From: Methanobacterium sp. SMA-27
GTDB lineage: Archaea; Methanobacteriota; Methanobacteria; Methanobacteriales; Methanobacteriaceae
Length of the DNA: 64,000 nt
Reading direction: 5' to 3'
Assembly: GCF_000744455.1 (NCBI RefSeq)
Contig: NZ_JQLY01000001.1
Location: forward strand, 1,880,001 to 1,944,000
Shown: piece after piece, positions 21,555 to 30,772 of the stretch
Layout of the letters: the number at the start of each line of letters is the position of its first letter
Numbering within the stretch: the first letter of the stretch is position 1
Translations under genes and position numbers: made by a program
Notes under the pieces: model-generated
What the model saw: only the letters and a program-made list of their open reading frames with translations
Told to the model about the DNA's origin: nothing
Databases searched by the model: none

Positions 21555-22316
21555 ATGATAGGAATTATTGGCGGTACTGGAGTTTACGAAATTGTAACCA
21601 TGGGTGATGAAATTGATAAACGCGTTTTAAAAACGCCTTATGGGAATTCTCCTGAGATTTCTCTATTTCAACTTCATGGCAAACGTGTGGCTTTCATGCC
21701 AAGACATGCAAAAGGACATTCAAATCCCCCACACATGATTAATTACCGTGCAAATATTTATGCAATGAAAAAATTGGGTGTAGAAAGAATATTAGCTACC
21801 AATGCAGTAGGATCACTTGAAAGATCAGTGAATCCAGGAGATTTTGTTATCCCTCATGACTTTATTGATTTTACCAAAATGAGGAAAGGATCTTTTTATG
21901 ATGACAGAACAGTTCACATTGATGTTACAGAACCCTACTGTAATGAACTGAGAAGTACCATAAAATCCTCGGGCGATGTTATTGATGGTGGTGTTTATGT
22001 ATGTACAGATGGACCAAGATTTGAAACACCTGCAGAAATTCAGATGTTCCATATGCTTGGTGGTACAATTGTTGGTATGACTGGAATACCAGAAGCAGTA
22101 TTGGCACGTGAACTAGAAATGTGTTATGCAAGTATATGTACTGTATCCAACTATGCGGCTTCAATATCTCCTACCAATCTAACCATAGACGAAGTTTTTG
22201 AAATAATGGATAGGAAAAAACATGATCTGGTAAAGCTCATGGATATCTCCATCTCCAAAATGTCTGAAGAAAGAAGTTGTCACTGCATGGGTGCACTTAA
22301 AGGTGCAGAGATATGA
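21555..22316 (+). CDS. S-methyl-5'-thioadenosine/thioinosine phosphorylase
   Basis: A 253-residue purine nucleoside phosphorylase of the MTAP family. The family features are the N-terminal I-G-I-I-G-G-T-G-V-Y, P-R-H-A-K-G-H-S-N-P-P-H phosphate site and N-A-V-G-S-L. The purine-binding C-T-V-S-N-Y-A-A segment has Asn rather than the Asp typical of adenine-preferring MTAP, suggesting a 6-oxopurine (methylthioinosine) preference, as known for Methanocaldococcus. AGGAAAT precedes the ATG. It follows rtcB by 53 bp, possibly in one transcript. Confidence 0.85.
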   Translation: MIGIIGGTGVYEIVTMGDEIDKRVLKTPYGNSPEISLFQLHGKRVAFMPRHAKGHSNPPHMINYRANIYAMKKLGVERILATNAVGSLERSVNPGDFVIPHDFIDFTKMRKGSFYDDRTVHIDVTEPYCNELRSTIKSSGDVIDGGVYVCTDGPRFETPAEIQMFHMLGGTIVGMTGIPEAVLARELEMCYASICTVSNYAASISPTNLTIDEVFEIMDRKKHDLVKLMDISISKMSEERSCHCMGALKGAEI

Positions 22317-22558
22317 TGTCCAGGAATAACATGGTGTTTAATCAACGGTAACTCCAATATTATTGTAAGTAATCTAAAGTTGAAAACCAGTACATAATAT
22401 ATATATAGAATGATACAAAATAAAAGTTGGATTATTAATAAAATATAAATTAATTTATAAGTCTTGTAACCCATAAGAATAAATATTCTAACCCATATCT
22501 GAATTTTTAGATGAATAAAATTATAAAAACTTATTTAAATTATTTAAAGGACGATAAT

Positions 22559-23476
22559 ATGTTAAATGAACTTCAGAAAGAGATCATAGCACTCAAAAAA
22601 GATAAAAATGCTATAATACTGGCACATAATTATCAAACTGGAGATATACAGGAAATTGCGGATTTTATTGGAGACTCACTTGAGCTCTGCATAAAAGCTT
22701 CTCAGATTGTTGACTCTGATCTAGTTGTATTTTGCGGAGTGGATTTCATGGCAGAAACAGCAGCTATTTTGAATCCAAATAAACGAATAGTATTACCTGA
22801 TAAAGAAGCAGAATGTCCCATGGCACATATGCTAACTGCTGATGAACTTAGAATATATAAAGAAAGATATCCTGATGCAGCTGTGGTTCTCTATGTAAAT
22901 ACACTTGCCGAAGCAAAAGCTGAAGCAGATATACTTTGTACGTCTGCAAATGCTGTAAAAGTAGTAGAAAGTCTTGATGAAAACAGAATATTATTTGGTC
23001 CGGATATGAACCTTGCTTGGTTTGTTTCTCATCAAGTAAAAGATAAGGAGATAATTCCTGCACCTGAAAGTGGACATTGTTATGTACATAAAATGTTTAA
23101 CTTAGGGGATCTGTATTTCTTAAGGGAAAAACATCCTGACGCAGACATACTTGTACATCCTGAGTGCGATCCAGAGGTTCAAGAATATGCAGATTATGTT
23201 CAGAGTACAGGAGGCATGATTAAACATGTTGCAGAGTCTCCGAAAATCACTTTCATAATAGGAACAGAAGTGGATCTAGTTACAAGGCTTAGAAGGGAAA
23301 ATCCAGGTAAAACCATAATTCCTGCACTCAATGAAGCAATATGTGAAAATATGAAATTACACACACTTGAGAAAGTGAAAAATTCTATTATTAATCAAGA
23401 ATTTGTTGTCAAAGTCCCAACAGATGTAGCTGAGAAAGCAAAAAATGCAATAGATAAAATGCTTGAGATATCTTAA
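22559..23476 (+). CDS. nadA: Quinolinate synthase
   Basis: A 305-residue NadA that condenses iminoaspartate with dihydroxyacetone phosphate to quinolinate, using a 4Fe-4S cluster. Cys ligands are C86 (E-A-E-C-P-M-A), C174 (S-G-H-C-Y-V-H) and C262 (E-A-I-C-E-N-M), with the regular spacing of about 88 seen in the family. I-L-A-H-N-Y-Q near residue 20 binds substrate. The start is ATG 22559, giving the normal archaeal length; the frame is open from ATG 22511, which has no ribosome site. TAATTTATAA at 22451 is a plausible TATA box. No nadB or nadC is adjacent. Confidence 0.95.
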   Translation: MLNELQKEIIALKKDKNAIILAHNYQTGDIQEIADFIGDSLELCIKASQIVDSDLVVFCGVDFMAETAAILNPNKRIVLPDKEAECPMAHMLTADELRIYKERYPDAAVVLYVNTLAEAKAEADILCTSANAVKVVESLDENRILFGPDMNLAWFVSHQVKDKEIIPAPESGHCYVHKMFNLGDLYFLREKHPDADILVHPECDPEVQEYADYVQSTGGMIKHVAESPKITFIIGTEVDLVTRLRRENPGKTIIPALNEAICENMKLHTLEKVKNSIINQEFVVKVPTDVAEKAKNAIDKMLEIS

Positions 23477-23562
23477 ATAAAAAATTAATTATTTTTTTTT
23501 ATTAATTCTTCATTTTATTTCAGACATATTAAAGTTTAAATTAAAAAAATATTTTTTTAAGA

Positions 23563-23712
23563 TTATTCCATTACCCTCAATTTTTTCAAAAGACTCGTCC
23601 TTTCATCTTTTAATTTTTTTAAAATTTTTTCATCAGGACTTTCCTGTTTTTCAAGATATGCTATTGTAACAGTTATTGCATGAAGATTTGTTTCTGTCTG
23701 GTTTATAGGCAT
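23563..23712 (-). CDS. Small hypothetical helical protein, 49 residues
   Basis: The minus strand reads MPINQTETNLHA and ends L-L-K-K-L-R-V-M-E, with GAGGAG 6 bases before the ATG. Residues 10-49 look like two amphipathic helices separated by Q-E-S-P-D-E; this could be a helical hairpin or coiled coil. No family was recognised. The gap between nadA and the DUF763 gene otherwise holds only AT-rich DNA. Confidence 0.6.
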   Translation of the reverse strand: MPINQTETNLHAITVTIAYLEKQESPDEKILKKLKDERTSLLKKLRVME

Positions 23713-23892
23713 TTTTACTCCTCTAAATTTATATTAAACTAATAAATAAATATTTGTTCCATATGAAATTAATAGTATTGTTTAGGTATGATATGGATAT
23801 TAAATGATATAAATAAAGGAATATACAAAAACTTAAAAAAATAGGAATAAAATTCTATCCAAATAATAATCATCTTGGAAAGGTTAAAATTT

Positions 23893-25020
23893 ATGCAATC
23901 AAAACGAGGAGTTGTTAATCTACCCCTTCATGGAGGTAAAGCACCTAAATGGCTGTTTAATAGGATGGTAAAATTAACAACAGGCGTTGTGGATGTGATG
24001 CTCTATGAATATGATTCAGATGAATTTTTAAGACGTATCTCCAATCCTCACTGGTTCCAAGCCTTTTCTTGTGTATTGGGTTTTGATTGGCATTCTTCAG
24101 GAACAACTACAACTACGTGTGGTGCATTGAAAATGGCCATCAATGCAGAAGAACATGGAATGATAGTTGCAGGAGGAAAAGGGAGGGCATCGAGAAAAAC
24201 CCCTGCAGATATTGAAGCTGCAGGAGATATATTTTCTCTGTCCACAACAAAAATTGAAGATCTAATCCATTCAAGCAGAATATCTGCCAAGATCGACAAT
24301 TCATGTATACAGGATGGTTATCAACTTTACCATCATTCATTCTTGTTAACAGAAGGGGGAAATTGGGCTGTAATTCAACAGGGAATGAACCAAGAAACTC
24401 GTTATGCTAGGAGATATCATTGGCTAGGCGAATCAGCTGATAATTATCTTGAAGAACCACATATGGGGATCTGCTGTGATATTCAAAACCCAAAAACACT
24501 GGATATGACTTCCATGGATAGTAATGAAGCAAGGAATGTTAGTGTAGATCTCATTTGTGACAACCCTGAACACTTAAAGAAATATTTTAAGGATAGAACA
24601 CCCATATTATCAAAGTCACAGATGAAACTTGATAACTACTTCAATGAATTCAAAATGCCTCGCCACCATCCTGTATTGGATCAAGACCTTTCGGATCGTG
24701 AATTTGAAGTTTTGAAACGTGCATGGGAAATTCAACCTTCAAATTATGAAGAATTGATTTCACTTGAGGGAATGGGACCAAAGAAGATAAGGGCACTTGC
24801 ATTGATATCAGACCTTGTATATGGTTCAACACCAAGCTGGGAGGATCCTGTAAAGTATAGCTTCACCCATGGCGGGAAGGATGGATATCCCTATCCAGTT
24901 GATCGTGAAGTCTATGATCATTCGATTCAAACATTAAAAGACGCTTTAGATCAAGCTAAACTTGAAAAAAAAGATAAATATCATGCCATAAAACGTCTTG
25001 AAGGACTAGTTAACCATTGA
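23893..25020 (+). CDS. DUF763 family protein
   Basis: A 375-residue protein of the DUF763 family, found mostly in archaea and some thermophilic bacteria; its function is unknown to me. The N-terminus (R-G-V-V-N-L-P-L-H-G-G-K-A-P) and H-S-S-G-T-T-T-T-T-C-G-A-L are family hallmarks. A helix-hairpin-helix-like E-G-M-G-P-K-K-I-R-A-L near residue 290 suggests DNA binding, so a repair role is plausible. Start ATG 23893 follows GGAAAGG by 9 bases; an in-frame TTG at 23875 is upstream. Confidence 0.85.
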   Translation: MQSKRGVVNLPLHGGKAPKWLFNRMVKLTTGVVDVMLYEYDSDEFLRRISNPHWFQAFSCVLGFDWHSSGTTTTTCGALKMAINAEEHGMIVAGGKGRASRKTPADIEAAGDIFSLSTTKIEDLIHSSRISAKIDNSCIQDGYQLYHHSFLLTEGGNWAVIQQGMNQETRYARRYHWLGESADNYLEEPHMGICCDIQNPKTLDMTSMDSNEARNVSVDLICDNPEHLKKYFKDRTPILSKSQMKLDNYFNEFKMPRHHPVLDQDLSDREFEVLKRAWEIQPSNYEELISLEGMGPKKIRALALISDLVYGSTPSWEDPVKYSFTHGGKDGYPYPVDREVYDHSIQTLKDALDQAKLEKKDKYHAIKRLEGLVNH

Positions 25021-25110
25021 ATATTCTCAATTTTAATTTTATGGATAGATTTTATTACAGAATTGTACTGATTCCATATGAGTTTTATACAAAGAAATTG
25101 TTTCTAATTT

Positions 25111-25566
25111 TTATTCATCTTCCTGGTAACTTCCATTGTATTCACCAGAACCAGTAACATCAAACACAACACCCTGTGCTATTCTTTCACCCTTTTTAAC
25201 TGTATAATCAAATTCTCCATAATTGTATACCATAAATTGTAGTGTTCCATAAAATCCAGGGTCACCCACAGCCGTGTGAACAGATATGAATGATCTTAAA
25301 AGAGTGGAACGTGGTAGATAGAGCATTGAACAGCCTTTTGGTATCTTTATTTTCCGGTCTATAGTTACAAGATATGCTGTTTTAGGTTTTAATACATAAA
25401 TAGGGGGTTCTAACTTTTCTAGTTCAGGTAGATTTTTTTCATTGTCAATTAAAGATCCTGGTCCAACTTGTATGAAAACTTCATTAATTCTTAAATCAAT
25501 TCCTGAAGGTTGTACAAGTTCTTTGAAATCTGGAAATAATTTTTTTAGTTCATTTTCTCCAAGCAT
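25111..25566 (-). CDS. dCTP deaminase / dUTPase family protein
   Basis: A 151-residue trimeric dUTPase-fold protein. Motifs visible are Q-P-S-G-I-D-L-R-I near 39-47, L-P-R-S-T-L-L-R-S near 85-93, the A-V-G-D-P-G-F-Y-G-T-L motif near 98-108, and E-R-I-A-Q-G-V-V-F. The Gly-Thr-Leu and Pro-Gly-Phe pattern fits the archaeal Dcd/Dut family; at 151 residues it is shorter than bifunctional Dcd-Dut, so plain dUTPase is likely. It supplies dUMP and prevents uracil incorporation. GAGGTTAA precedes the ATG. Confidence 0.8.
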   Translation of the reverse strand: MLGENELKKLFPDFKELVQPSGIDLRINEVFIQVGPGSLIDNEKNLPELEKLEPPIYVLKPKTAYLVTIDRKIKIPKGCSMLYLPRSTLLRSFISVHTAVGDPGFYGTLQFMVYNYGEFDYTVKKGERIAQGVVFDVTGSGEYNGSYQEDE

Positions 25567-25748
25567 TTAGTTAACCTCATAAAAATTTTAAATTATTTAA
25601 GTTACTTTTTTAATTTATGCTTTGAATGCTTAAATTGTTTTTCCTGATTTAATTTTTTACCCCTAAATTTAAGATGAAGTTAGATTCTAAAATAGATATT
25701 ACATGGAAATAACTAATTTTTTCAATAAATTTAACAGGAGATAGCAAT

Positions 25749-26432
25749 TTGGAAAACGTTAAAAAACATTTTGAAGAAGAAGCAGAAGAATTTGACAAAA
25801 CCATTCAACAATTGATACCATTGTACTCTGAAATGATAGATTCCATGATTACTGCATTACCATATAATGTTTCCGATAAATTTAAAGTGCTTGATCTAGG
25901 TTGCGGAACAGGAAATGTATCTAAAGCTGTTAAAGAAAGATTTCCCAGAGCAATGATTGACTGTATAGATATTGCCGAGAATATGATAGAAATGGCAAAG
26001 ATCAAACTTGAAGATTACAAAGACATAAAATATTATACTGGAGACTTCGCTGAATTTGATTTTGAAGCAAAATACGATGTTGTTGTTTCCTCTCTTGCAC
26101 TTCACCATATAAAAACAGATGAAGAAAAAAAGAGATTCTACATGAGAATTTATGGTGTTTTAAGTATGGGAGGAGTTTTTCTTAATTCAGACAGTGTTCT
26201 TGGATCAAATGAAAGTTTGAACGAAATTTATATGGAAAAATGGGTTGAATTCATGTTACAGAATGTAACAAAGGAAGAAGTGGAAGAAAAATGGCTACCA
26301 AAACATGAGGAGGAAGATTTTCCAGCTCCCCTAATCAAACATCTTCAATGGTTAAATGAAATAGGATTTGAAAACATTGATATTGTTTGGAAGTACTATG
26401 GATCGGCTGTTTATTGTGGAACAAAACCATAA
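25749..26432 (+). CDS. Class I SAM-dependent methyltransferase
   Basis: A 227-residue Rossmann methyltransferase. SAM-binding motif I is V-L-D-L-G-C-G-T-G-N-V near 48-58, the acidic residue C-I-D-I-A-E-N-M follows, and a S-S-L-A-L-H-H-I motif near 114-121 corresponds to the post-II region of small-molecule methyltransferases. The substrate is unknown. The start is TTG 25749, supported by AGGAG 8 bases upstream. Confidence 0.85.
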   Translation: MENVKKHFEEEAEEFDKTIQQLIPLYSEMIDSMITALPYNVSDKFKVLDLGCGTGNVSKAVKERFPRAMIDCIDIAENMIEMAKIKLEDYKDIKYYTGDFAEFDFEAKYDVVVSSLALHHIKTDEEKKRFYMRIYGVLSMGGVFLNSDSVLGSNESLNEIYMEKWVEFMLQNVTKEEVEEKWLPKHEEEDFPAPLIKHLQWLNEIGFENIDIVWKYYGSAVYCGTKP

Positions 26433-26524
26433 ACACGATTTTAATAAAAAAACAAGATATTTATAATAATAATAGCAAATATACACCATATTAGATCAAA
26501 ATTATTCCTCAGGAGAAACGAAAC

Positions 26525-27028
26525 ATGAAAGCCAACGAGTTTATTGGAATGAAAGTACTTGATAAAGAAGCAAATGAAGTGGGTAAAGTAGCGGAAATTG
26601 CTGTTGTCTTTAAAAAATGTCTTGTAGACAAGATATTTGTATCAATGGGTTCTGCCTTGAGCAAAAAATATTTGGTAATAGTTGAAGAAGATATAGCCGA
26701 GATTGGAGATTATTTACAGTTAAAAATCGATAAAGCAGGGTTAGAAGAACAGGTTAAAGTTGATAAGATTGATGATTTCCTGGGTAATGCAACAAAATAT
26801 AAAGATTTCATTGGAAAAACAGTTCTAACCAAAAGTGGAATGGACGTTGGTAAGATCACAGACATGGTGATAGATCCAAAGGGTTGCCTCATACACAATA
26901 TCGTTGTAACAACAGGTGGCACTCTGAACAAAAAACATATTATGATATCTGACGAAGATATAGATGCTATGGGAGATTATTTGATACTTAATTTAGACCA
27001 AAAACAAGTAGAAGATAGAACAGATTAA
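26525..27028 (+). CDS. Tandem PRC-barrel domain protein
   Basis: A 167-residue protein made of two PRC-barrel repeats: F-I-G-M-K-V-L-D-K-E-A-N-E-V-G-K-V at 6-22 and F-I-G-K-T-V-L-T-K-S-G-M-D-V-G-K-I near 99-115, each followed by L-x-K-K-Y/H-x-(V/M)-I and G-D-Y-L-x-L. PRC-barrels act in RNA processing (RimM), photosynthetic reaction centres and archaeal division proteins (CdpB). Two-domain archaeal versions have been linked to cell division, which is only one possibility here. CAGGAG precedes the ATG. Confidence 0.85.
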   Translation: MKANEFIGMKVLDKEANEVGKVAEIAVVFKKCLVDKIFVSMGSALSKKYLVIVEEDIAEIGDYLQLKIDKAGLEEQVKVDKIDDFLGNATKYKDFIGKTVLTKSGMDVGKITDMVIDPKGCLIHNIVVTTGGTLNKKHIMISDEDIDAMGDYLILNLDQKQVEDRTD

Positions 27029-27106
27029 AATATTTTTATTTTTTTTAAATTATAATATTAGAATAATTACAAAGATTTTTATTCATTAAAAAGAAAATCT
27101 GTTAAT

Positions 27107-28354
27107 TTATCCTATAATCTGTTCAACCATCCATTCAGGTTTAAACTCAATTATATCCGAATAAGACTGCCCTACTCCTAAAAATAATATTGGTTTTTGT
27201 ATTACATATCCAATAGACAGGGCTGCGCCACCCTTGGCATCAGCATCAGCCTTTGTTAGGATTATACCATCAATCCCAACAGCTTCATTGAATTTTTGAG
27301 CTTGTTCAACTGAATCATTCCCTGTTAATGCGTCACCAACATATATAATCAGATCAGGATGTATAACACGTTTAATTTTCTTCATTTCATCCATTAAATT
27401 GATATTTGTCTGCATTCGACCAGCAGTATCAACAAGAACCAGTTCTTTGCCCTTTGCCTTAGCATGTTCAACTGCATCAAATGCCACAGCAGCAGGATCT
27501 GCACCTTTCTTATGTTTAATTATTTTAACTCCTAATTTATCAGCATGATGGGTTAACTGTTCAATTGCACCCGCCCTGAAAGTATCTGAAGCAGCGATAA
27601 CTGGCGTATATCCCTTTTCCAATAAGTAAGTTGAAATTTTAGCAATTGTAGTGGTTTTTCCAGTACCATTTATTCCCACAAACATTATCTTTAATGGCTC
27701 ACCAGATTTTTTAGCATTTTCTGCAAGTGAAATCACATCTTTGCTTTCAATATCTAAAATATTTGATATTGCCTTTTTTAGGGCATCTCGTGTAAAATCT
27801 GTAACATCGCTTCTACGCCGTATTTTACGACCAATCAAATCGTCCTTAACAGAATTAATTATTTTCTCAGCAACATCCATTGCTACGTCGCCTTCTAATA
27901 GTGCTAATTCAAGTTCAAATAAAATATCATCAATATCTTTTTCAGATATGGTTTTATTTCTAACAAAAGAGAATATACCCGATTTATCATCTGATTCTTC
28001 AGAAGTTTCTGATTCGATGAGTTCAGTTTCATCAGAAATTGGAGTTTCCAATTCTGAAGATTCTTTTACAATTGATTTCTCATCTTTAATTTCTTCAGTT
28101 TCATTGGATTTTCCACGAAGAAATCCCAACATTCCTGATTTTTTTCCGTCTTCAACTTTTGATTCTGTTTCAGACGATCTATCATCCACAGGTTTTGTAT
28201 CAGGTTTCTCAACAGATTTAGGAGATTCAGATTTTTCAGTAGATTTAACAACCTCTGTTTCCTCTGATGCAGCTTCTAATTCTTCTTCTGCTGTTACTTT
28301 ATCTGATATCTTTCCAATTGTACCTGTAAACTTCTTTTTAAGTGATTCAAACAA
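27107..28354 (-). CDS. ftsY: Signal recognition particle receptor FtsY
   Basis: A 415-residue SRP receptor GTPase that docks ribosome-SRP complexes to the membrane. The first 135 residues form a highly acidic, low-complexity A-domain with two similar islands, G-M-L-G-F-L-R-G-K and G-I-F-S-F-V-R-N-K. The NG domain has G1 at 227-234 (G-I-N-G-T-G-K-T), D-T-A-G-R-M-Q, and [10 protein letters not shown]. The start is TTG 28354 with GGGAGTGA 8 bases upstream. It ends the minus-strand superoperon, after prefoldin alpha. The Ser-rich frame on the opposite strand here is a shadow. Confidence 0.96.
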   Translation of the reverse strand: MFESLKKKFTGTIGKISDKVTAEEELEAASEETEVVKSTEKSESPKSVEKPDTKPVDDRSSETESKVEDGKKSGMLGFLRGKSNETEEIKDEKSIVKESSELETPISDETELIESETSEESDDKSGIFSFVRNKTISEKDIDDILFELELALLEGDVAMDVAEKIINSVKDDLIGRKIRRRSDVTDFTRDALKKAISNILDIESKDVISLAENAKKSGEPLKIMFVGINGTGKTTTIAKISTYLLEKGYTPVIAASDTFRAGAIEQLTHHADKLGVKIIKHKKGADPAAVAFDAVEHAKAKGKELVLVDTAGRMQTNINLMDEMKKIKRVIHPDLIIYVGDALTGNDSVEQAQKFNEAVGIDGIILTKADADAKGGAALSIGYVIQKPILFLGVGQSYSDIIEFKPEWMVEQIIG

Positions 28355-28419
28355 AGAGCTTTCACTCCCTTAAATTTAAAATATAATTATTTAATAAAGG
28401 GTAAAAGGAATAATCTAAT

Positions 28420-28842
28420 TTAGACTTCTCCTTCAACTTTCTGCATTAGTTCCTCTGCTTCAGGACTCCTCTGCATTATGTATTCAGTTATCTTCTGAAG
28501 ATCCGATGCCATTTTTTCTTTAAGCTCTTCAAGTTCTTTCTTTTGTTCGGCTATAGTTTCTTTAGCATCATCTACTGTCTTTTTAACAGCTACCCCCGCT
28601 CCAAGACCAATTATTACTTCTTCAGTATTTTTTAATTCTGTTATAAGGAAGGATCCTGCACCTATAGGTACTAGTGTTTCTTTATTATCTTCTCCTTTAA
28701 CAGTTTCCAAAGTGTCCATAGCAACTTGGAGTTCGGTAATAGTTGCGTTTAAAGTATCAATTTGTTGCTGAAGTACTTCTGCCTGTCCTTGATATGTATT
28801 CAGTTCTTTCACCAACGCTTCAAGTCTTTGTCTATCTTCCAT
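28420..28842 (-). CDS. pfdA: Prefoldin subunit alpha
   Basis: A 140-residue prefoldin alpha. It forms a hexamer with beta subunits that captures unfolded proteins for the thermosome. The N- and C-terminal helices are heptad-rich coiled coils (Q-G-Q-A-E-V-L-Q-Q-Q-I and K-K-E-L-E-E-L-K-E-K-M), joined by the beta-hairpin region with V-P-I-G-A-G-S-F-L near 57-65. AGGTGATC precedes the ATG. It begins 4 bases after the LX stop. Confidence 0.95.
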   Translation of the reverse strand: MEDRQRLEALVKELNTYQGQAEVLQQQIDTLNATITELQVAMDTLETVKGEDNKETLVPIGAGSFLITELKNTEEVIIGLGAGVAVKKTVDDAKETIAEQKKELEELKEKMASDLQKITEYIMQRSPEAEELMQKVEGEV

Positions 28843-28846
28843 CAGA

Positions 28847-29077
28847 TCACCTGTTGGATAATGCTTTGATGATTGGATCTACAGATTCTTCAATAGAGAT
28901 CTCTTTGATATCATCAATGAATATCTTGCTTCTACCTATCCTATGTTTGCTACCAAACTCAGAATATATTTTTTCACGTATGTCGTCTTCACTTATAGCT
29001 TTTAACTCTTTTGTGAAGTGTTTAAGGCCTTGGCCCATCATAAATTTTCCCTGAACTCTAAATATCTTTGTCTTCAT
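28847..29077 (-). CDS. rplX: 50S ribosomal protein LX (L18Ae/L20A)
   Basis: A 76-residue ribosomal protein LX, the archaeal relative of eukaryotic L18a. It starts M-K-T-K-I-F-R-V-Q-G-K-F and has the S-K-H-R-I-G-R-S-K-I region near 44-53. The ATG overlaps the aIF6 stop by four bases (ATGA), an arrangement conserved widely among archaea. Confidence 0.93.
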   Translation of the reverse strand: MKTKIFRVQGKFMMGQGLKHFTKELKAISEDDIREKIYSEFGSKHRIGRSKIFIDDIKEISIEESVDPIIKALSNR

Positions 29078-29748
29078 AAATATCCCTCAAGAAAACCAAA
29101 TGCTTCCTCTATTCTTGCAAGTTCAGGACCTGTTGTGTTCAGTCCTACCATAACTCCCTTTGAGTTGGCTACTGCACAAGCACCCACAAGTTGTGTTCCG
29201 TTGTTAACGGTTCCCACATCTACAGGAGTTTTGAATAATTTTTCAATAAATTCAATTTCATCCTCGCTAGCAGCTGGATGTACTAATACTCCTTTGTTGG
29301 TTGCTGTTGCAACTGATCCTGTAATTTTAAAATTTGCTATACTTCCTCTTTGAACTTCAACGTCTAAAACATGGGATATCGTTTCAATGGCTTTATCTGA
29401 GATAAGCGGATGCACGAGTGCCCCAAAGTCATTTGCAAGAATAATATTTCCTACTGCAGTGAGTTTGTCTGGTATTCTCTCAACTTCAATCCCTTCTTCT
29501 CGGATTATTTCTAACTCATTGTCAAAGGCATACTTTGAAACAACTATACCATTTGAATTTCCGCATGTTAATGCCCCAGTCAAGTTACTTCCACTGATAG
29601 GGGTTTTGATAACCGAAACATCTAAACATTCTGTTATCAAATCAACCATTCCATCCAATATATTTGTAGGAGTAATAGCAATTTTTTCTGTGGCTGATAT
29701 TGAAACGCCAAGATTTGGGCTTCCGCCAATATTAATCCTTCTAATCAT
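29074..29748 (-). CDS. eif6: Translation initiation factor aIF6
   Basis: A 224-residue aIF6, a pentein-fold protein of five quasi-repeats. It binds the 50S subunit and prevents premature joining with 30S. It starts MIRRINIGGSPNLGV and has the recurrent G-A-L-V-H-P/G-V-L-V-H-P elements (F-G-A-L-V-H-P-L-I and K-G-V-L-V-H-P-A-A). The start is ATG 29748 with GGTGAG 4 bases upstream; the frame is open further upstream, through L31e, but that is a shadow. Confidence 0.96.
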   Translation of the reverse strand: MIRRINIGGSPNLGVSISATEKIAITPTNILDGMVDLITECLDVSVIKTPISGSNLTGALTCGNSNGIVVSKYAFDNELEIIREEGIEVERIPDKLTAVGNIILANDFGALVHPLISDKAIETISHVLDVEVQRGSIANFKITGSVATATNKGVLVHPAASEDEIEFIEKLFKTPVDVGTVNNGTQLVGACAVANSKGVMVGLNTTGPELARIEEAFGFLEGYL

Positions 29749-29756
29749 AAACTCAC

Positions 29757-30002
29757 CTATTCTACTAAGGTGACTGATACAGAACCATCCTCTTCCTTTA
29801 CTGCCTTCACTTTGATTTTTGGTGGTACCTTTTGAATTCCTCTCTCCCATATTTTCTCGTTAACAGAGGTATCTATTTTGATATCATCAGATTTCATGTG
29901 TTTTTTTAGGAATTCTCTTACCAATCTAATTGCCTTAGGAGACCTTATGGTCCTCGGTACTCTTTTAACATCCCTTAATGGGATAATGTAAACTCTTTCC
30001 AT
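29757..30002 (-). CDS. rpl31e: 50S ribosomal protein L31e
   Basis: An 81-residue L31e: start [12 protein letters not shown], then the family core R-A-I-K-type segment [15 protein letters not shown]. It sits near the exit tunnel, where it can contact SRP and other nascent-chain factors. GGTGATT precedes the ATG. It lies between L39e (9 bp gap) and aIF6 (8 bp gap), the conserved archaeal order. Confidence 0.95.
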   Translation of the reverse strand: MERVYIIPLRDVKRVPRTIRSPKAIRLVREFLKKHMKSDDIKIDTSVNEKIWERGIQKVPPKIKVKAVKEEDGSVSVTLVE

Positions 30003-30011
30003 TTAAATCAC

Positions 30012-30167
30012 CTATGCTTTGACTTTACTTCTTCTCCATTGCCTCATCTTCGGATGAGTCCGGACTTTTCTTGACGTTTTAAGCATAACCCATAGAGGTA
30101 CGCGTCTGTTTTGTTTTGTGGCTTTTGAAAGTCTTAATTTCTTTGCACATGGTTTATTTCTACTCAT
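30012..30167 (-). CDS. rpl39e: 50S ribosomal protein L39e
   Basis: A 51-residue, very basic protein, [16 protein letters not shown], ending [10 protein letters not shown]. The central [12 protein letters not shown] motif is diagnostic of L39e, which lines the exit tunnel. GGAGAG is 4 bases before the ATG. Its 5' end overlaps the 3' end of the PP-loop ATPase by 8 bases. Confidence 0.96.
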   Translation of the reverse strand: MSRNKPCAKKLRLSKATKQNRRVPLWVMLKTSRKVRTHPKMRQWRRSKVKA

Positions 30168-30756
30168 TTTCTCTCCATCCTATTACTCTTGATTGTAAAT
30201 GTTCTGGGAATATTTTAAAGGCTAGCTCTTCACCTTCAAGTTTTGAAATAAGAAATCTTATCTCTATCTCATAGTCAGAATTATTTTCCATGCTTGTTAA
30301 CTCTTTTTTTACATGGAATAAAGCATTTGAAAGACTATTTATGGATTTATGACCTAATCCTCCAAGATTAATGTATTCAACATCATTTCTATCTTCAAAA
30401 CTTCTAATTTGGTTTAAATCGAGTTTTGGAACCTTATCATCTCGCCTTGTTCCATCGGAAACAACTGAATAATCATTAGCTATAAGTTCAAGTGCGTATG
30501 TATGTACTTTGTTTATACCGTTGTTGGGAAATCCATCATTTATTATGGTTTTCACAGCATCTTTAAGTACATCAGGTTCTCCTTTCAGAATTCGGTGTTT
30601 GAACCCGAGTTTTGATGAGGATTCTGCTGCTGCTTTCCATGAGGGATAAAATCCAAAGTTAACAGTTACCAATTCAACTTGGTATCCTAAATTTTTTAGA
30701 ATAACTGCAATTATTGAACTATCTTTTCCTCCACTGTAAAGTACACCAGCCTTCAT
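30160..30756 (-). CDS. PP-loop (N-type) ATP pyrophosphatase-like protein
   Basis: A 198-residue protein with the N-terminal PP-loop Y-S-G-G-K-D-S-S at 7-14, used by adenylating enzymes such as asparagine synthase, GMP synthase and tRNA thiolases. [10 protein letters not shown] segment near 101-109 and R-x-L/I-x-S-K resemble archaeal DUF7411-type proteins. It has no zinc-binding Cys pairs, so a tRNA 2-thiolase is unlikely. It is embedded in the ribosomal protein operon, which suggests a translation or tRNA/rRNA modification role; that is inference. Confidence 0.75.
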   Translation of the reverse strand: MKAGVLYSGGKDSSIIAVILKNLGYQVELVTVNFGFYPSWKAAAESSSKLGFKHRILKGEPDVLKDAVKTIINDGFPNNGINKVHTYALELIANDYSVVSDGTRRDDKVPKLDLNQIRSFEDRNDVEYINLGGLGHKSINSLSNALFHVKKELTSMENNSDYEIEIRFLISKLEGEELAFKIFPEHLQSRVIGWRENE

Positions 30757-30772
30757 TTATCCCATCATCTTT

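Noticed and set aside
27651..28373. A 240-codon Ser-rich frame on the plus strand
   Set aside because: It is the reverse image of the acidic Glu/Ser-rich A-domain of ftsY, lacks a ribosome site and shows no domain; ftsY explains the region.
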